A stretch of 64,000 bases of DNA from Candidatus Zixiibacteriota bacterium (GTDB lineage: Bacteria; Zixibacteria; MSB-5A5; GN15; FEB-12). The stretch is taken from NCBI GenBank assembly GCA_035380245.1, contig DAOSXA010000002.1, forward strand, positions 248,001 to 312,000. The letters run 5' to 3'. The notes beneath the pieces were generated by a model that did not search any database, was not told the DNA's origin, and was given only the letters and a program-made list of their open reading frames with translations. The position numbers and the translations under genes were made by a program. How positions within the stretch are numbered: the first letter of the stretch is position 1; each line of letters starts with the position of its first letter. Shown piece after piece: positions 52,859 through 60,283 of the stretch.

Positions 52859-53343
52859 TACGCACTCCTATCCACGACGACATTGTCGCCTATTGCGGCA
52901 TTGGCTCCATCGCGGGCATAAGTGGGACGCGGTCCGTTGACTCGTGACAACATTTCCATCATGCGGGCGATTGACTCACGGGAACGGTTTATCAGAAGTG
53001 CATTCTGATTTCGCGTCCGTGTGATTTTATTGTGAAGTGAATAGACTAAATCACGCAGGCGGGTTAACTGGTCCGCCCGAGTGCTGTCGATCAGTTCGAG
53101 CAAGCGAGTGACGTTCAGATCACCCTCGATCGCATTAACGACCTTAATCCGTTCGATCTCTTCCTCGCGCTGCCGGTTTAGCAGTTGGCTCTCGATCGTT
53201 TTCTCGCGGAGTGTCTCGGTCAAAGCGCTGAGTCCGTCCCGGTCGTTTGCCACCAGCAACTCTTGTTGTCGCTGGAGTAACGACAAGAAGGTCTCGAATA
53301 ACTCGACTTCTTTGGAGAGTATTTTAACCAGGCGATCTGTCAT
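52858..53343 (-). CDS. flgN: FlgK/FlgL export chaperone FlgN
   Basis: A 161-residue helical protein with the FlgN outline: an N-terminal helix with E-L-F-E-T-F-L-S-L-L-Q-R-Q-Q-E-L-L, then L-x-x-x-T-x-x-K-x-x-x-x-x-x-L-x-x-R-E-E-E, and N-Q-N-x-x-L-I-N-R-S late. It lies directly before flgK, the standard place. It would deliver FlgK and FlgL to the export apparatus. Confidence 0.85.
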   Translation of the reverse strand: MTDRLVKILSKEVELFETFLSLLQRQQELLVANDRDGLSALTETLREKTIESQLLNRQREEEIERIKVVNAIEGDLNVTRLLELIDSTRADQLTRLRDLVYSLHNKITRTRNQNALLINRSRESIARMMEMLSRVNGPRPTYARDGANAAIGDNVVVDRSA

Positions 53344-53395
53344 AACATCCCATATTCCGTGATCGGGTTCTTGTATTCTTTATGTCGGTATTCCG

Positions 53396-54343
53396 TTACT
53401 GCACTTTAGCTTCACTGTGGGAAACGCTTTTTCGTATAGCACGAAATTCCGTCATTACTTTTTCCACATATTCCTGTGTTTCGCGATACGGCGGCACACC
53501 GCCGTATTTCTTGACATTCTCCGGACCCGCATTGTAAGCGGCCAGAGCCTGCTCGGTATCGCCGAAGCGATCTATCATTTTTTTCAGATAACGACTGCCG
53601 CCGGCGATATTTTCCTTTGGATCAAAAACTTCGGTCACATCCATATCGGTTGCCGTGCTGTCGACCAACTGCATCAGTCCTTTAGCGCCGGCCTTTGAAA
53701 CAGCCGAGGCATCGCCGTTTGACTCAGCTTTGATGACCGCCGTAATGAGGGCCGGGTCGATCTCGTTTTCACGCGCCGCCGACCGAATGTGGCGGCCGTA
53801 TTGTGATATTATCTCGGCTGTATCGAGCGGCCCCGAAGTCGTTTGTGGAGTTATCGAGATACTTGTTGAACTAGATTCAGGCAGTCCTATCGGCTGCTCC
53901 TCTGATTCAACATCTCTGAATTCATCTTGATTGAGCTCGATCGGGATTGACTCACTGCCGTTCAAGGGATTCAGTTCCGTGTTATCACTTCCCACTCCGT
54001 ATTCGGCTTCGATCAGCGGCAGCATGGAATTGTACAACATATCCCCGATAGATCGACTCCCCCCTCCAGCCATCTGACGGGCTACCTCCATATCGAACAA
54101 GTCGGTAAAAATGTCCTTGCCGTTGGAACTAGACAGCATCCCTTCATCTTCGAATGGAGAATCCGGGATCGTTTCGCGCATCGTTTTCAACATGTAATGC
54201 GTGAAAAACGCCTCAAACTCCTGGGTAGCCTTTTTCAGCCGTTCCTTTTCCGCCTCGAGCGTCTTCCCTTTCGATGCGCCCAGACGTTCGATAACGCTGT
54301 TGGAGACGGCCGCCCCGGCCGCTGTCGGATCCATTGGAGTCAT
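53396..54343 (-). CDS. flgJ: FlgJ: rod-binding domain fused to SLT lytic transglycosylase
   Basis: The N-terminal rod-chaperone domain (about 35-110) has FEAFFTHYMLKTMRETIP and the FTDLFDMEVARQMA segment. After a Ser/Thr/Glu linker, the C-terminal domain (about 178-300) is a soluble lytic transglycosylase with Glu207 in VIKAESNGD, GAKGLMQL and LAAYNAGPENV. In Salmonella FlgJ the second domain is a glucosaminidase, so the wall-opening chemistry differs here while the role, making a hole for the rod, should be the same. It overlaps the flgI stop by one base. Confidence 0.94.
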   Translation of the reverse strand: MTPMDPTAAGAAVSNSVIERLGASKGKTLEAEKERLKKATQEFEAFFTHYMLKTMRETIPDSPFEDEGMLSSSNGKDIFTDLFDMEVARQMAGGGSRSIGDMLYNSMLPLIEAEYGVGSDNTELNPLNGSESIPIELNQDEFRDVESEEQPIGLPESSSTSISITPQTTSGPLDTAEIISQYGRHIRSAARENEIDPALITAVIKAESNGDASAVSKAGAKGLMQLVDSTATDMDVTEVFDPKENIAGGSRYLKKMIDRFGDTEQALAAYNAGPENVKKYGGVPPYRETQEYVEKVMTEFRAIRKSVSHSEAKVQ

Positions 54344-55479
54344 TACATAATCACCAACTCCGAACGCAATGCGCCGGCCTGCTTAAGAGCCTGGAAAATT
54401 GCGATAATGTCGCGGGGAGTAGCGCCAATCTTGTTGAGTGCCGCAGCTATATCCTTCAGATAAACCGCCCCCTGCATATGTGTCACACGCGCCTTTTCGG
54501 CTTCGACATTGAGTCGCGATTGCTGTGTGATCACCGTCTGACCAGAACTGAACGGTTCCGGTTGCGAAATCAGAGGAGTCGATTGAATACTGACCGTAAT
54601 CGTGCCGTGGGCAATCGCCACCGGCTCGATCGTCACATGCTGACCGGCGACAATGGTTCCGGTCTTTTCATTTATCACTACCCGGGCAGTGTTATCCGGG
54701 ACGATTTCCAATTGACCGATATCCGAAATGAACTTGATTCGTGTCGACGGATAAGCTAGTGAATCCGGCACCATGATTCGCACGGTACCGGCATCAACGG
54801 GATAAGCCGCCAGGCCATAGGTTATGTTGATCCGCTCCGAAACTCGGTAAGCGGTGGTAAAATCAGGATTATGGAGAGCCAGGCGAATTTCCCGGCCGTT
54901 CTCCTCGGTTGACGTCAGCTCGTTGGTTACTTTCGCTCCGTCCGGCACCCGGCCGACCAGAGTGTAGTTATTCACAATTTTATTGGCGTCGTCGACCTTG
55001 ACGTTGAATCCGCCGATGGAAACCGGTCCCTGCGCCAGGGCATAAACAGAACCGTCAATTCCCGCCATGGGCGTCATAAGAAGTGTCCCACCCTGAAGAC
55101 TGGAGGCATCTCCGACCGACGATACGGTTACATCGAAACGCGCCCCCTGAGTCATATGACTGGATACTTTTCCGGTCACCATTACCGCCGCGACGTTTTT
55201 CACTTTGAGTTTGTCCGGATCGACCGTCAGCCCCATACGCTCCATCATATTGGTCAACGACTGAACCGTGAATTGAGCACCGGTCCCGTCCCCGGTTCCG
55301 TCCAGACCGATCACCAGACCGTAACCGATCAGGTCCTGCTCTTCCATGTTCTGGAACGAACAGACATCCTTTATTCTGACCTTGGTGGCGTTGACATCAG
55401 GCACGAGCAACAACATGATCGACAGGAGCACGATCAGGCCGGTTGGAGTAGCCAGCCGATTCAATAATGTAGCAATCAT
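54343..55479 (-). CDS. flgI: Flagellar P-ring protein FlgI
   Basis: Forms the periplasmic bushing in the peptidoglycan layer. A signal peptide (about 1-31) precedes the mature family sequence with VRIKDVCSFQ, LIGYGLVIGLDGTGDG, FTVQSLTNMMERMG and VVINEKTGTIVAG. The 378-residue length is typical. It lies between flgH and flgJ. Confidence 0.97.
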   Translation of the reverse strand: MIATLLNRLATPTGLIVLLSIMLLLVPDVNATKVRIKDVCSFQNMEEQDLIGYGLVIGLDGTGDGTGAQFTVQSLTNMMERMGLTVDPDKLKVKNVAAVMVTGKVSSHMTQGARFDVTVSSVGDASSLQGGTLLMTPMAGIDGSVYALAQGPVSIGGFNVKVDDANKIVNNYTLVGRVPDGAKVTNELTSTEENGREIRLALHNPDFTTAYRVSERINITYGLAAYPVDAGTVRIMVPDSLAYPSTRIKFISDIGQLEIVPDNTARVVINEKTGTIVAGQHVTIEPVAIAHGTITVSIQSTPLISQPEPFSSGQTVITQQSRLNVEAEKARVTHMQGAVYLKDIAAALNKIGATPRDIIAIFQALKQAGALRSELVIM

Positions 55480-55489
55480 CGCAGCCCCC

Positions 55490-56077
55490 TTAAAACAACC
55501 AGTTGATCAATCGCGTCACCAGCCCCGGACGAGCGGCCGTGTTGGCAGCTCCTTTGCCGGTGTAAGCGATTTTGGCGTCGGCGATCAGATAGCTGTCCAC
55601 CGTGTTGTCCGGATTAACGTCTCTCTGGCGGACTACCCCGGAGAGGTTGAGAATTTCTTCATCACCCGACACGCCTACGGTACGTGAGCCCTCGACGATC
55701 AGATCACCGTTGGGTTTCAAACCGACAACGGTAACGGTCATCTTGGCTTTGAGACTCCCGTTGCGCGAATGCTCGCCCTTGCCGTCATGAGTGAGCGAGG
55801 CATCGCCGTCGACACTGAACAATGGAATGAAATCCAGGGGGCCGACACCGGGACCGCCCGAGGTCGAAGCCTGCGTCGTTTTTTCGGTCTTGGTCTCCGC
55901 GGTTTGTGAAGCCTGACTCGCCTCATAAATGAGAACGGTCAATATATCGCCCACGCGGTTGGCCTTGATATCCGTAAACAAAGACTGCCCCTGGCCAAAT
56001 CCCTGACCGCGCACTTCCAGTGCAAACGGCAGCAACAACAACACGAACAAAATAATCACCATCTTTTTGAAGCTCAT
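55490..56077 (-). CDS. flgH: Flagellar L-ring protein FlgH without lipobox
   Basis: Forms the outer-membrane bushing. The family features are present: SLFTDIKANRVGDILTVLIYE, LKAKMTVTVVGLKPNGDLIVEGSR and the C-terminal DAKIAYTGKG. FlgH is normally a lipoprotein, but this protein has no cysteine at all; the signal looks like a type I site near EVRGQG. The second of two adjacent ATGs (56077) is chosen because AAGGAG lies 6 bases before it. Confidence 0.93.
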   Translation of the reverse strand: MSFKKMVIILFVLLLLPFALEVRGQGFGQGQSLFTDIKANRVGDILTVLIYEASQASQTAETKTEKTTQASTSGGPGVGPLDFIPLFSVDGDASLTHDGKGEHSRNGSLKAKMTVTVVGLKPNGDLIVEGSRTVGVSGDEEILNLSGVVRQRDVNPDNTVDSYLIADAKIAYTGKGAANTAARPGLVTRLINWLF

Positions 56078-56099
56078 CATGTGCTCCTTTGCATCCATC

Positions 56100-56777
56100 C
56101 TATGGCTCTACCGCCACGGCGCTGTGATCAACGACCCTGGCGACAATGATCTTATTGGAAGAAGTGTTCTTGACTTTGACATACTCTCCGGCGATACCGG
56201 TCTGCATGACCTTGCCGGGAGCGGTAATGCGACAAAGACCGTCGCTGTAAACGATTTGCACATCGGAACCGGGTTCCACATCGGGAATCTGCTCCACATC
56301 GCCGCTGGTCAGTATGTCGCCGACCCGTAAGTTGCGACGGGCGCGGCATCCCTGCAGTTCCTCCATCGACATAATCGTTTTCTCTTGAAGGTTGGTTACT
56401 TCCATACGTCGATGCATGAGATCGTCGGGCTCGAACAGATCGCTCCGGCCGACTTTGTCGGTCAACACCAGCACATCGGCGTACTTCTTTATCTTTAGTC
56501 GAATCTGACCCGACTCAATCTCTTGACCGTCAACCGTAACGATCGCCTTCACGGCAAACAATCCCAGTGGATCCTTCTGCGTCAAAGGTCGTACCGACAA
56601 CTCATCGAGCGTTACTTCGGCCATACGCAAAGGATTGTTCAGGATTTCGATTTCATAGACGGTAGAATCGAGCTGGTACATCTGAGCGATATGTCTGACA
56701 ACCGCTTCATCGGTGGTCATAGCCCCCACGACTGTCCCCATCAGGAGCAGTATCGATAAAAACGTTATTCGCCGCAT
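56100..56777 (-). CDS. flgA: P-ring assembly chaperone FlgA
   Basis: Periplasmic chaperone for FlgI. A signal peptide (about 1-20) is followed by an N-terminal domain and a C-terminal SAF domain with GRSDLFEPDDLMHRRMEV, CRARRNLRVGDILTS and VMQTGIAGEYVKVKN, which match the family. The start at 56777 (MRRITF) has AGGATGA at good distance; the frame opens three codons earlier. It lies 10 bases after flgG. Confidence 0.93.
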   Translation of the reverse strand: MRRITFLSILLLMGTVVGAMTTDEAVVRHIAQMYQLDSTVYEIEILNNPLRMAEVTLDELSVRPLTQKDPLGLFAVKAIVTVDGQEIESGQIRLKIKKYADVLVLTDKVGRSDLFEPDDLMHRRMEVTNLQEKTIMSMEELQGCRARRNLRVGDILTSGDVEQIPDVEPGSDVQIVYSDGLCRITAPGKVMQTGIAGEYVKVKNTSSNKIIVARVVDHSAVAVEP

Positions 56778-56787
56778 GATACTCATC

Positions 56788-57576
56788 CTATCGCTTCAGG
56801 CTGTTGGCCAGCGAAGCCATATCGTCGGCTGTTTGAATCGCCTTCGAGTTCATTTCGTAGGCGCGTTGGGCTACGATCATATTGACCATCTCGTCGACCA
56901 CCTGCACGTTGGACATTTCGAGATACCCCTGGTCAACCTGCCCTAGTCCGGACTGGGTCGGGATATCCGTTATCGGGTCTCCTGAGGCGCTGGTGGCCCG
57001 GTAGAGATTCCGCCCGAGGGCTTCCAGACCGGCCGGATTAGTGAATCGTGCCAGTTCTATCTGTCCCACGTCGGTTGCCGTATCACTGCCGTATTGGATC
57101 ACCTGCACCGAACCATCAGTCCCCACCGCGATGCTGGTAGTGTCTTCGGGAATCGTTACTTCCGGTAAAAGGTAATAGCCGTCCGAATTGACCAATCGTC
57201 CATCGGAGGACATCTTAAACCCGCCGTCACGAGTGTAAACGGTAGTCCCGTCCGGATGCTGTATCTGGAAAAAGCCGTCGCCCGAAATAGCCAGATCGAG
57301 CGCGTTGCCGGTCGAGCTCAAATCTCCACCAGTGAACTCTCGGACCGTTGACACCGCTTTGGTGCCGTATCCGATCGATAACTCGTTGGGAACCCGGGAG
57401 CCAACCGCCGAGGTTACCCCGGCCGTCCGATACTTCTGATAGAGTACATCCTGAAACTCTACTCGGCTTTTCTTGAAACCGGACGTGTTGATGTTGGCCA
57501 GGTTGTTGGCAATGTTGTCAACGTTCATCTGCTGTCCGAGCATTCCCGAAGCAGCCGTGCGCATGGCCTTTATCAT
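56788..57576 (-). CDS. flgG: Distal rod protein FlgG
   Basis: Builds the distal rod. The N-terminus MIKAMRTAASGMLGQQMNVD with the NIANNLANINTSGFKKSR motif and the C-terminus LEMSNVQVVDEMVNMIVAQR...NSKAIQTAD are canonical; 262 residues is the exact typical length. It follows flgF by 26 bases. Confidence 0.98.
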   Translation of the reverse strand: MIKAMRTAASGMLGQQMNVDNIANNLANINTSGFKKSRVEFQDVLYQKYRTAGVTSAVGSRVPNELSIGYGTKAVSTVREFTGGDLSSTGNALDLAISGDGFFQIQHPDGTTVYTRDGGFKMSSDGRLVNSDGYYLLPEVTIPEDTTSIAVGTDGSVQVIQYGSDTATDVGQIELARFTNPAGLEALGRNLYRATSASGDPITDIPTQSGLGQVDQGYLEMSNVQVVDEMVNMIVAQRAYEMNSKAIQTADDMASLANSLKR

Positions 57577-57602
57577 CGCAAACTCCTATTTGTAGCGATC
57601 AT

Positions 57603-58334
57603 TTACTGGTTACCACCCACCCGATTGAAAAGGTCGTCAAGAGATTTGTCCTGGGACTGCACCGACGCGGCGTTAGCCTCGTAAGAGCGATAAGAGATAA
57701 TCATATCTACCATCTCCCGGACAATATCCACGTTGGATTCCTCGACATATCCCTGACGAATCTGGGCATTCTCGACCGGCGTGGTCGTTACCCCGTCAGG
57801 CACCACGAAGGAACCATTCCCGACCTTTTCCAGTTGAGTAAGGTCTTCCACCGTTTGCGGAATAATTCGTCCGACAGCTTGTCCGTTGACCTGGATCTCG
57901 CCGTCAGCGGAGACATCTACCTGACCGGACCCGACTGTTATCGGTCCCCCTTCTCCCATCACCAGAGCTCCTCCCGGGAAAGCCAAAAAGCCGTCGCCGT
58001 CCACGGTGAAACTGCCGGAGCGAGTCAAAACGGTGCTGCCGTCTTCGAATTGAAGGGTGAAAAAGCCGTCGCCGTCGATTGCCATATCGAGCGACGCACC
58101 GGTCTTGTTGAATGTCCCCTGGGTGAAGTCGACATAGACTTCGTCGACCATGGGTTGTTCCCAATCAGTTATCTTAGCCGCCTGTCGTCTGGTGGCCTTG
58201 GACAACTCCTGGGTAAACACGCCGTCTTTTTTGTATCCGACGGTACCGACATTGGCCAGGTTGTTGGCCGAAGCTTCCTGCTTCCTTAGGTGCGGTATCA
58301 TACCGGATGCGGATGTATAAAGTCCCTTTATCAT
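57603..58334 (-). CDS. flgF: Proximal rod protein FlgF
   Basis: Rod protein of the same family as FlgG. The N-terminus MIKGLYTSASGMIPHLRKQE with NNLANVGTVGYKKDG and the C-terminus VEESNVDIVREMVDMIISYR are clear. At 243 residues and first in the rod/ring operon it is FlgF rather than a second FlgG. GGAGG lies 5 bases before the ATG and a sigma-54-like promoter lies just upstream. Confidence 0.95.
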   Translation of the reverse strand: MIKGLYTSASGMIPHLRKQEASANNLANVGTVGYKKDGVFTQELSKATRRQAAKITDWEQPMVDEVYVDFTQGTFNKTGASLDMAIDGDGFFTLQFEDGSTVLTRSGSFTVDGDGFLAFPGGALVMGEGGPITVGSGQVDVSADGEIQVNGQAVGRIIPQTVEDLTQLEKVGNGSFVVPDGVTTTPVENAQIRQGYVEESNVDIVREMVDMIISYRSYEANAASVQSQDKSLDDLFNRVGGNQ

Positions 58335-58355
58335 ACAAACCTCCGCTTTACCTAT

Positions 58356-58371
58356 AGCGAAGACTGTGCCA
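58356..58371 (-). promoter_or_regulatory. Sigma-54-like promoter of the flgF rod/ring operon
   Basis: On the minus strand TGGCAC-AGTCT-TCGCT has a perfect -24 element and one change in the -12 element; GG-N10-GC is kept. The predicted start is about 12 bases before the flgF ATG, just including its ribosome site. Confidence 0.5.
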
Positions 58372-58503
58372 AACGCTGGATCGCACAGCTAAGCGGCTGA
58401 TATGCAGGACTTTACGCAACCGCCCGACAAGTCCGAAGGGACTCGGAACGGAAACATGATCGGTGCTTACCCGGAAAATTTTATCTAGCTGAGTGTCACG
58501 ACA

Positions 58504-58716
58504 TTAGTCTTGTGGCAGACCATACTTGGCGAGTGTTTTATTAATCAGTCGATCCATTGCCTCGTTAAAACGTTCTTCATCAAAATAGGTACCGGTTGTT
58601 TTTTGATAAAGCGGGCAATCGGTTTTATAACCGAAACACTTCAATTCTTCGGCCATGTAGCAAGCCTTGAGATAGGCACAGCGGACTAGTTTGCGGGAAG
58701 TTTGATTGGTATTCAT
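58504..58716 (-). CDS. Small cysteine-motif protein of unknown function
   Basis: A 70-residue protein with four cysteines in its first 35 residues, spaced C-x5-C-x8-C-x6-C and followed by P-L-Y, then a helical tail. The spacing could hold a metal ion or an iron-sulphur cluster. I do not recognise a family. There is no clear ribosome site before the ATG, but codon use resembles the neighbours and the cysteine spacing argues against a chance frame. It lies between the divergent dockerin-type gene and flgF. Confidence 0.55.
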   Translation of the reverse strand: MNTNQTSRKLVRCAYLKACYMAEELKCFGYKTDCPLYQKTTGTYFDEERFNEAMDRLINKTLAKYGLPQD

Positions 58717-58945
58717 AGACTGTCAGTCGGCACAATTCGGGTAAACTTGAATCGCCGCTCAATCTTTGAACAGAGACGTCTCTGCAGTGTATACCATACA
58801 TGTGAAGCGGCTTGCAGGAGCACGGAAACAAGCAAGAAACCGGTTGCCAGATCGGCGCCGAGCAGCTATATTTGAAATGCTTGAAGATATAGACTGACAG
58901 TTACTTACAGCGTACACACTTAGCAGCGACGAAATTTCACAGATG
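58717..58945. other. Intergenic stretch between divergent genes
   Basis: No gene is supported here. It separates the cysteine-motif gene (minus) from the dockerin-type gene (plus). A palindrome CAGAGACGTCTCTG lies at about 58781-58794. No convincing sigma-70 promoter is seen on either strand. Confidence 0.5.
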
Positions 58946-58961
58946 TAGCACTGTTTTTGCT
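58946..58961 (+). promoter_or_regulatory. Sigma-54-like promoter of the dockerin-type gene
   Basis: TAGCAC-TGTTT-TTGCT has a perfect -12 element and one change in the -24 element (A for the first G). The predicted start at about 58972 gives a 20-base leader that includes the AGGGA ribosome site. Confidence 0.45.
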
Positions 58962-58992
58962 TGACCAGAGATCAAAGCAAAGGGAAAAGCAT

Positions 58993-59751
58993 ATGACCAA
59001 GTGCGTTAGACTAGTTACCACCATTCTGGCTTTATTCGTTATTTGTTGCGGGAGTTCAGCCCTGGCTCAAGGAACTGATCCCGGCACACCTGACACACTC
59101 AGGATCGAATCGATTACCGCCTATCAGGGTTCTCCGGCTGAAGTGCCCGTTTATTTCTATAACGATGAGAATCTGGGCGGTGTCGAGATAACCCTGGAAT
59201 TCAATTCATCCGACATTTACATCGATTCCGTATCGTTTGTCGGTAGTCGTGTCGAGACCATGTCGTCGACCGGCTACACCGCCGGCGGCACTACGGTTAC
59301 ATTCTACGTGATTGGATTCTCCGATGTTATCGAACCGGGCTCGGGACTTCTGGCCACCCTGCACTGCGGTTACCCCTCCACTATCACGCCTCAGATCGTT
59401 TCCTTCGACACCACTACGATCATTTCGGGAGACGTAGAATACTCAACGACTTTTTCCGATGAATTGGCTCAGTATTACATCCCCGAGTTCGTGTCCGGAC
59501 AGATCGACATTCAAGAATCAGGCTGTTGTATTGGCGATCGCGGGAATATCAACAATAGTGAAGACGACGTTCTGGACATATCCGATGTTGTTTACCTGGT
59601 CAATTATATGTTTCAACAGGGGCCTGCCCCGGTTTGTATGGATGAAGCCAACGTCAACGGCAGTGAATTACCGGAGCCTGATATTTCCGACCTCGTTTAT
59701 CTTGCGTCTTATATGTTCAACCAGGGACCGCCGCCGGTGCCTTGTCATTAG
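58993..59751 (+). CDS. Secreted cohesin-like protein with two dockerin-type repeats
   Basis: The start at 58993 gives a signal peptide (about 1-25, ending SALAQ). Residues 30-165 look like a cohesin-type beta sandwich (V-P-V-Y-F-Y-N-D-E, VEITLEF, GLLATL). The C-terminus has two dockerin-like calcium-binding repeats, GNINNSEDDVLDISDVVYLV and ANVNG...DISDLVYLASYMFNQG, linked by GPAPVC. Such tails are common in secreted proteins of Zixibacteria and relatives. The function is unknown; attachment at the cell surface is a possibility. It is one of two plus-strand genes and lies between two flagellar operons. Confidence 0.85.
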   Translation: MTKCVRLVTTILALFVICCGSSALAQGTDPGTPDTLRIESITAYQGSPAEVPVYFYNDENLGGVEITLEFNSSDIYIDSVSFVGSRVETMSSTGYTAGGTTVTFYVIGFSDVIEPGSGLLATLHCGYPSTITPQIVSFDTTTIISGDVEYSTTFSDELAQYYIPEFVSGQIDIQESGCCIGDRGNINNSEDDVLDISDVVYLVNYMFQQGPAPVCMDEANVNGSELPEPDISDLVYLASYMFNQGPPPVPCH

Positions 59752-59780
59752 TACCGACTGTCGCAGACAACAAATACATG

Positions 59781-59812
59781 AAACGGCTCGTCACAAGACG
59801 AGCCGTTTCTAT
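59781..59812. terminator. Bidirectional terminator between the dockerin-type gene and fliJ
   Basis: AAACGGCTCGTC and GACGAGCCGTTT form a perfect 12-bp stem with a 4-base loop; T-rich sequence follows on the plus strand and TTT on the minus strand. It lies between two convergent stops. Confidence 0.85.
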
Positions 59813-59839
59813 TGTGGGAATAGGACTGGGTCAGAGAAC

Positions 59840-60283
59840 TTATTCTTTACGCCGGAAACTCACTACCGCGGTTTCGTCGTCTTCTTTCGTCTCAAGTCGA
59901 TGGACTTCCTTGTTGAACTTCTTCTGCTGGCGCTCCTTGAGTTTTTCGAACACCTTCTTTTCACGCGAGGCTTCTACCAGTTTCATCCGTTTTTCTTCTG
60001 CTTCATGATCGAGTGCCTGCAGAAGCTGTTTTCCCACGAGTTGATCGCGCTTGAGTTTCATCAAATACCTGGAATAAACCAGCATTTCCGCTACTGACAT
60101 CTTGCCAATCAGGACATCACGCTGTTCATCGTAGGTTGTCAGCCGCTTCTTTTCGATATCGGTCAACTGATCCCGCTGGCGCATGACTTTTCGAACCGCC
60201 TCACCATGATCCTTCTGACGTTCCCGTTCGAGATGCTCTTTTACTTTCAGCAAGGCTTCCAAGCGATATTTGAACTTCTTCAT
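59840..60283 (-). CDS. fliJ: Flagellar export protein FliJ
   Basis: A 147-residue antiparallel coiled coil that works with FliI at the export gate. The N-terminus F-K-Y-R-L-E-A-L-L-K-V-K-E matches the family start and the rest is highly charged helix. It begins directly after the fliI stop (no gap) and is the last gene of the fliF-fliJ run in the window. Confidence 0.88.
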   Translation of the reverse strand: MKKFKYRLEALLKVKEHLERERQKDHGEAVRKVMRQRDQLTDIEKKRLTTYDEQRDVLIGKMSVAEMLVYSRYLMKLKRDQLVGKQLLQALDHEAEEKRMKLVEASREKKVFEKLKERQQKKFNKEVHRLETKEDDETAVVSFRRKE

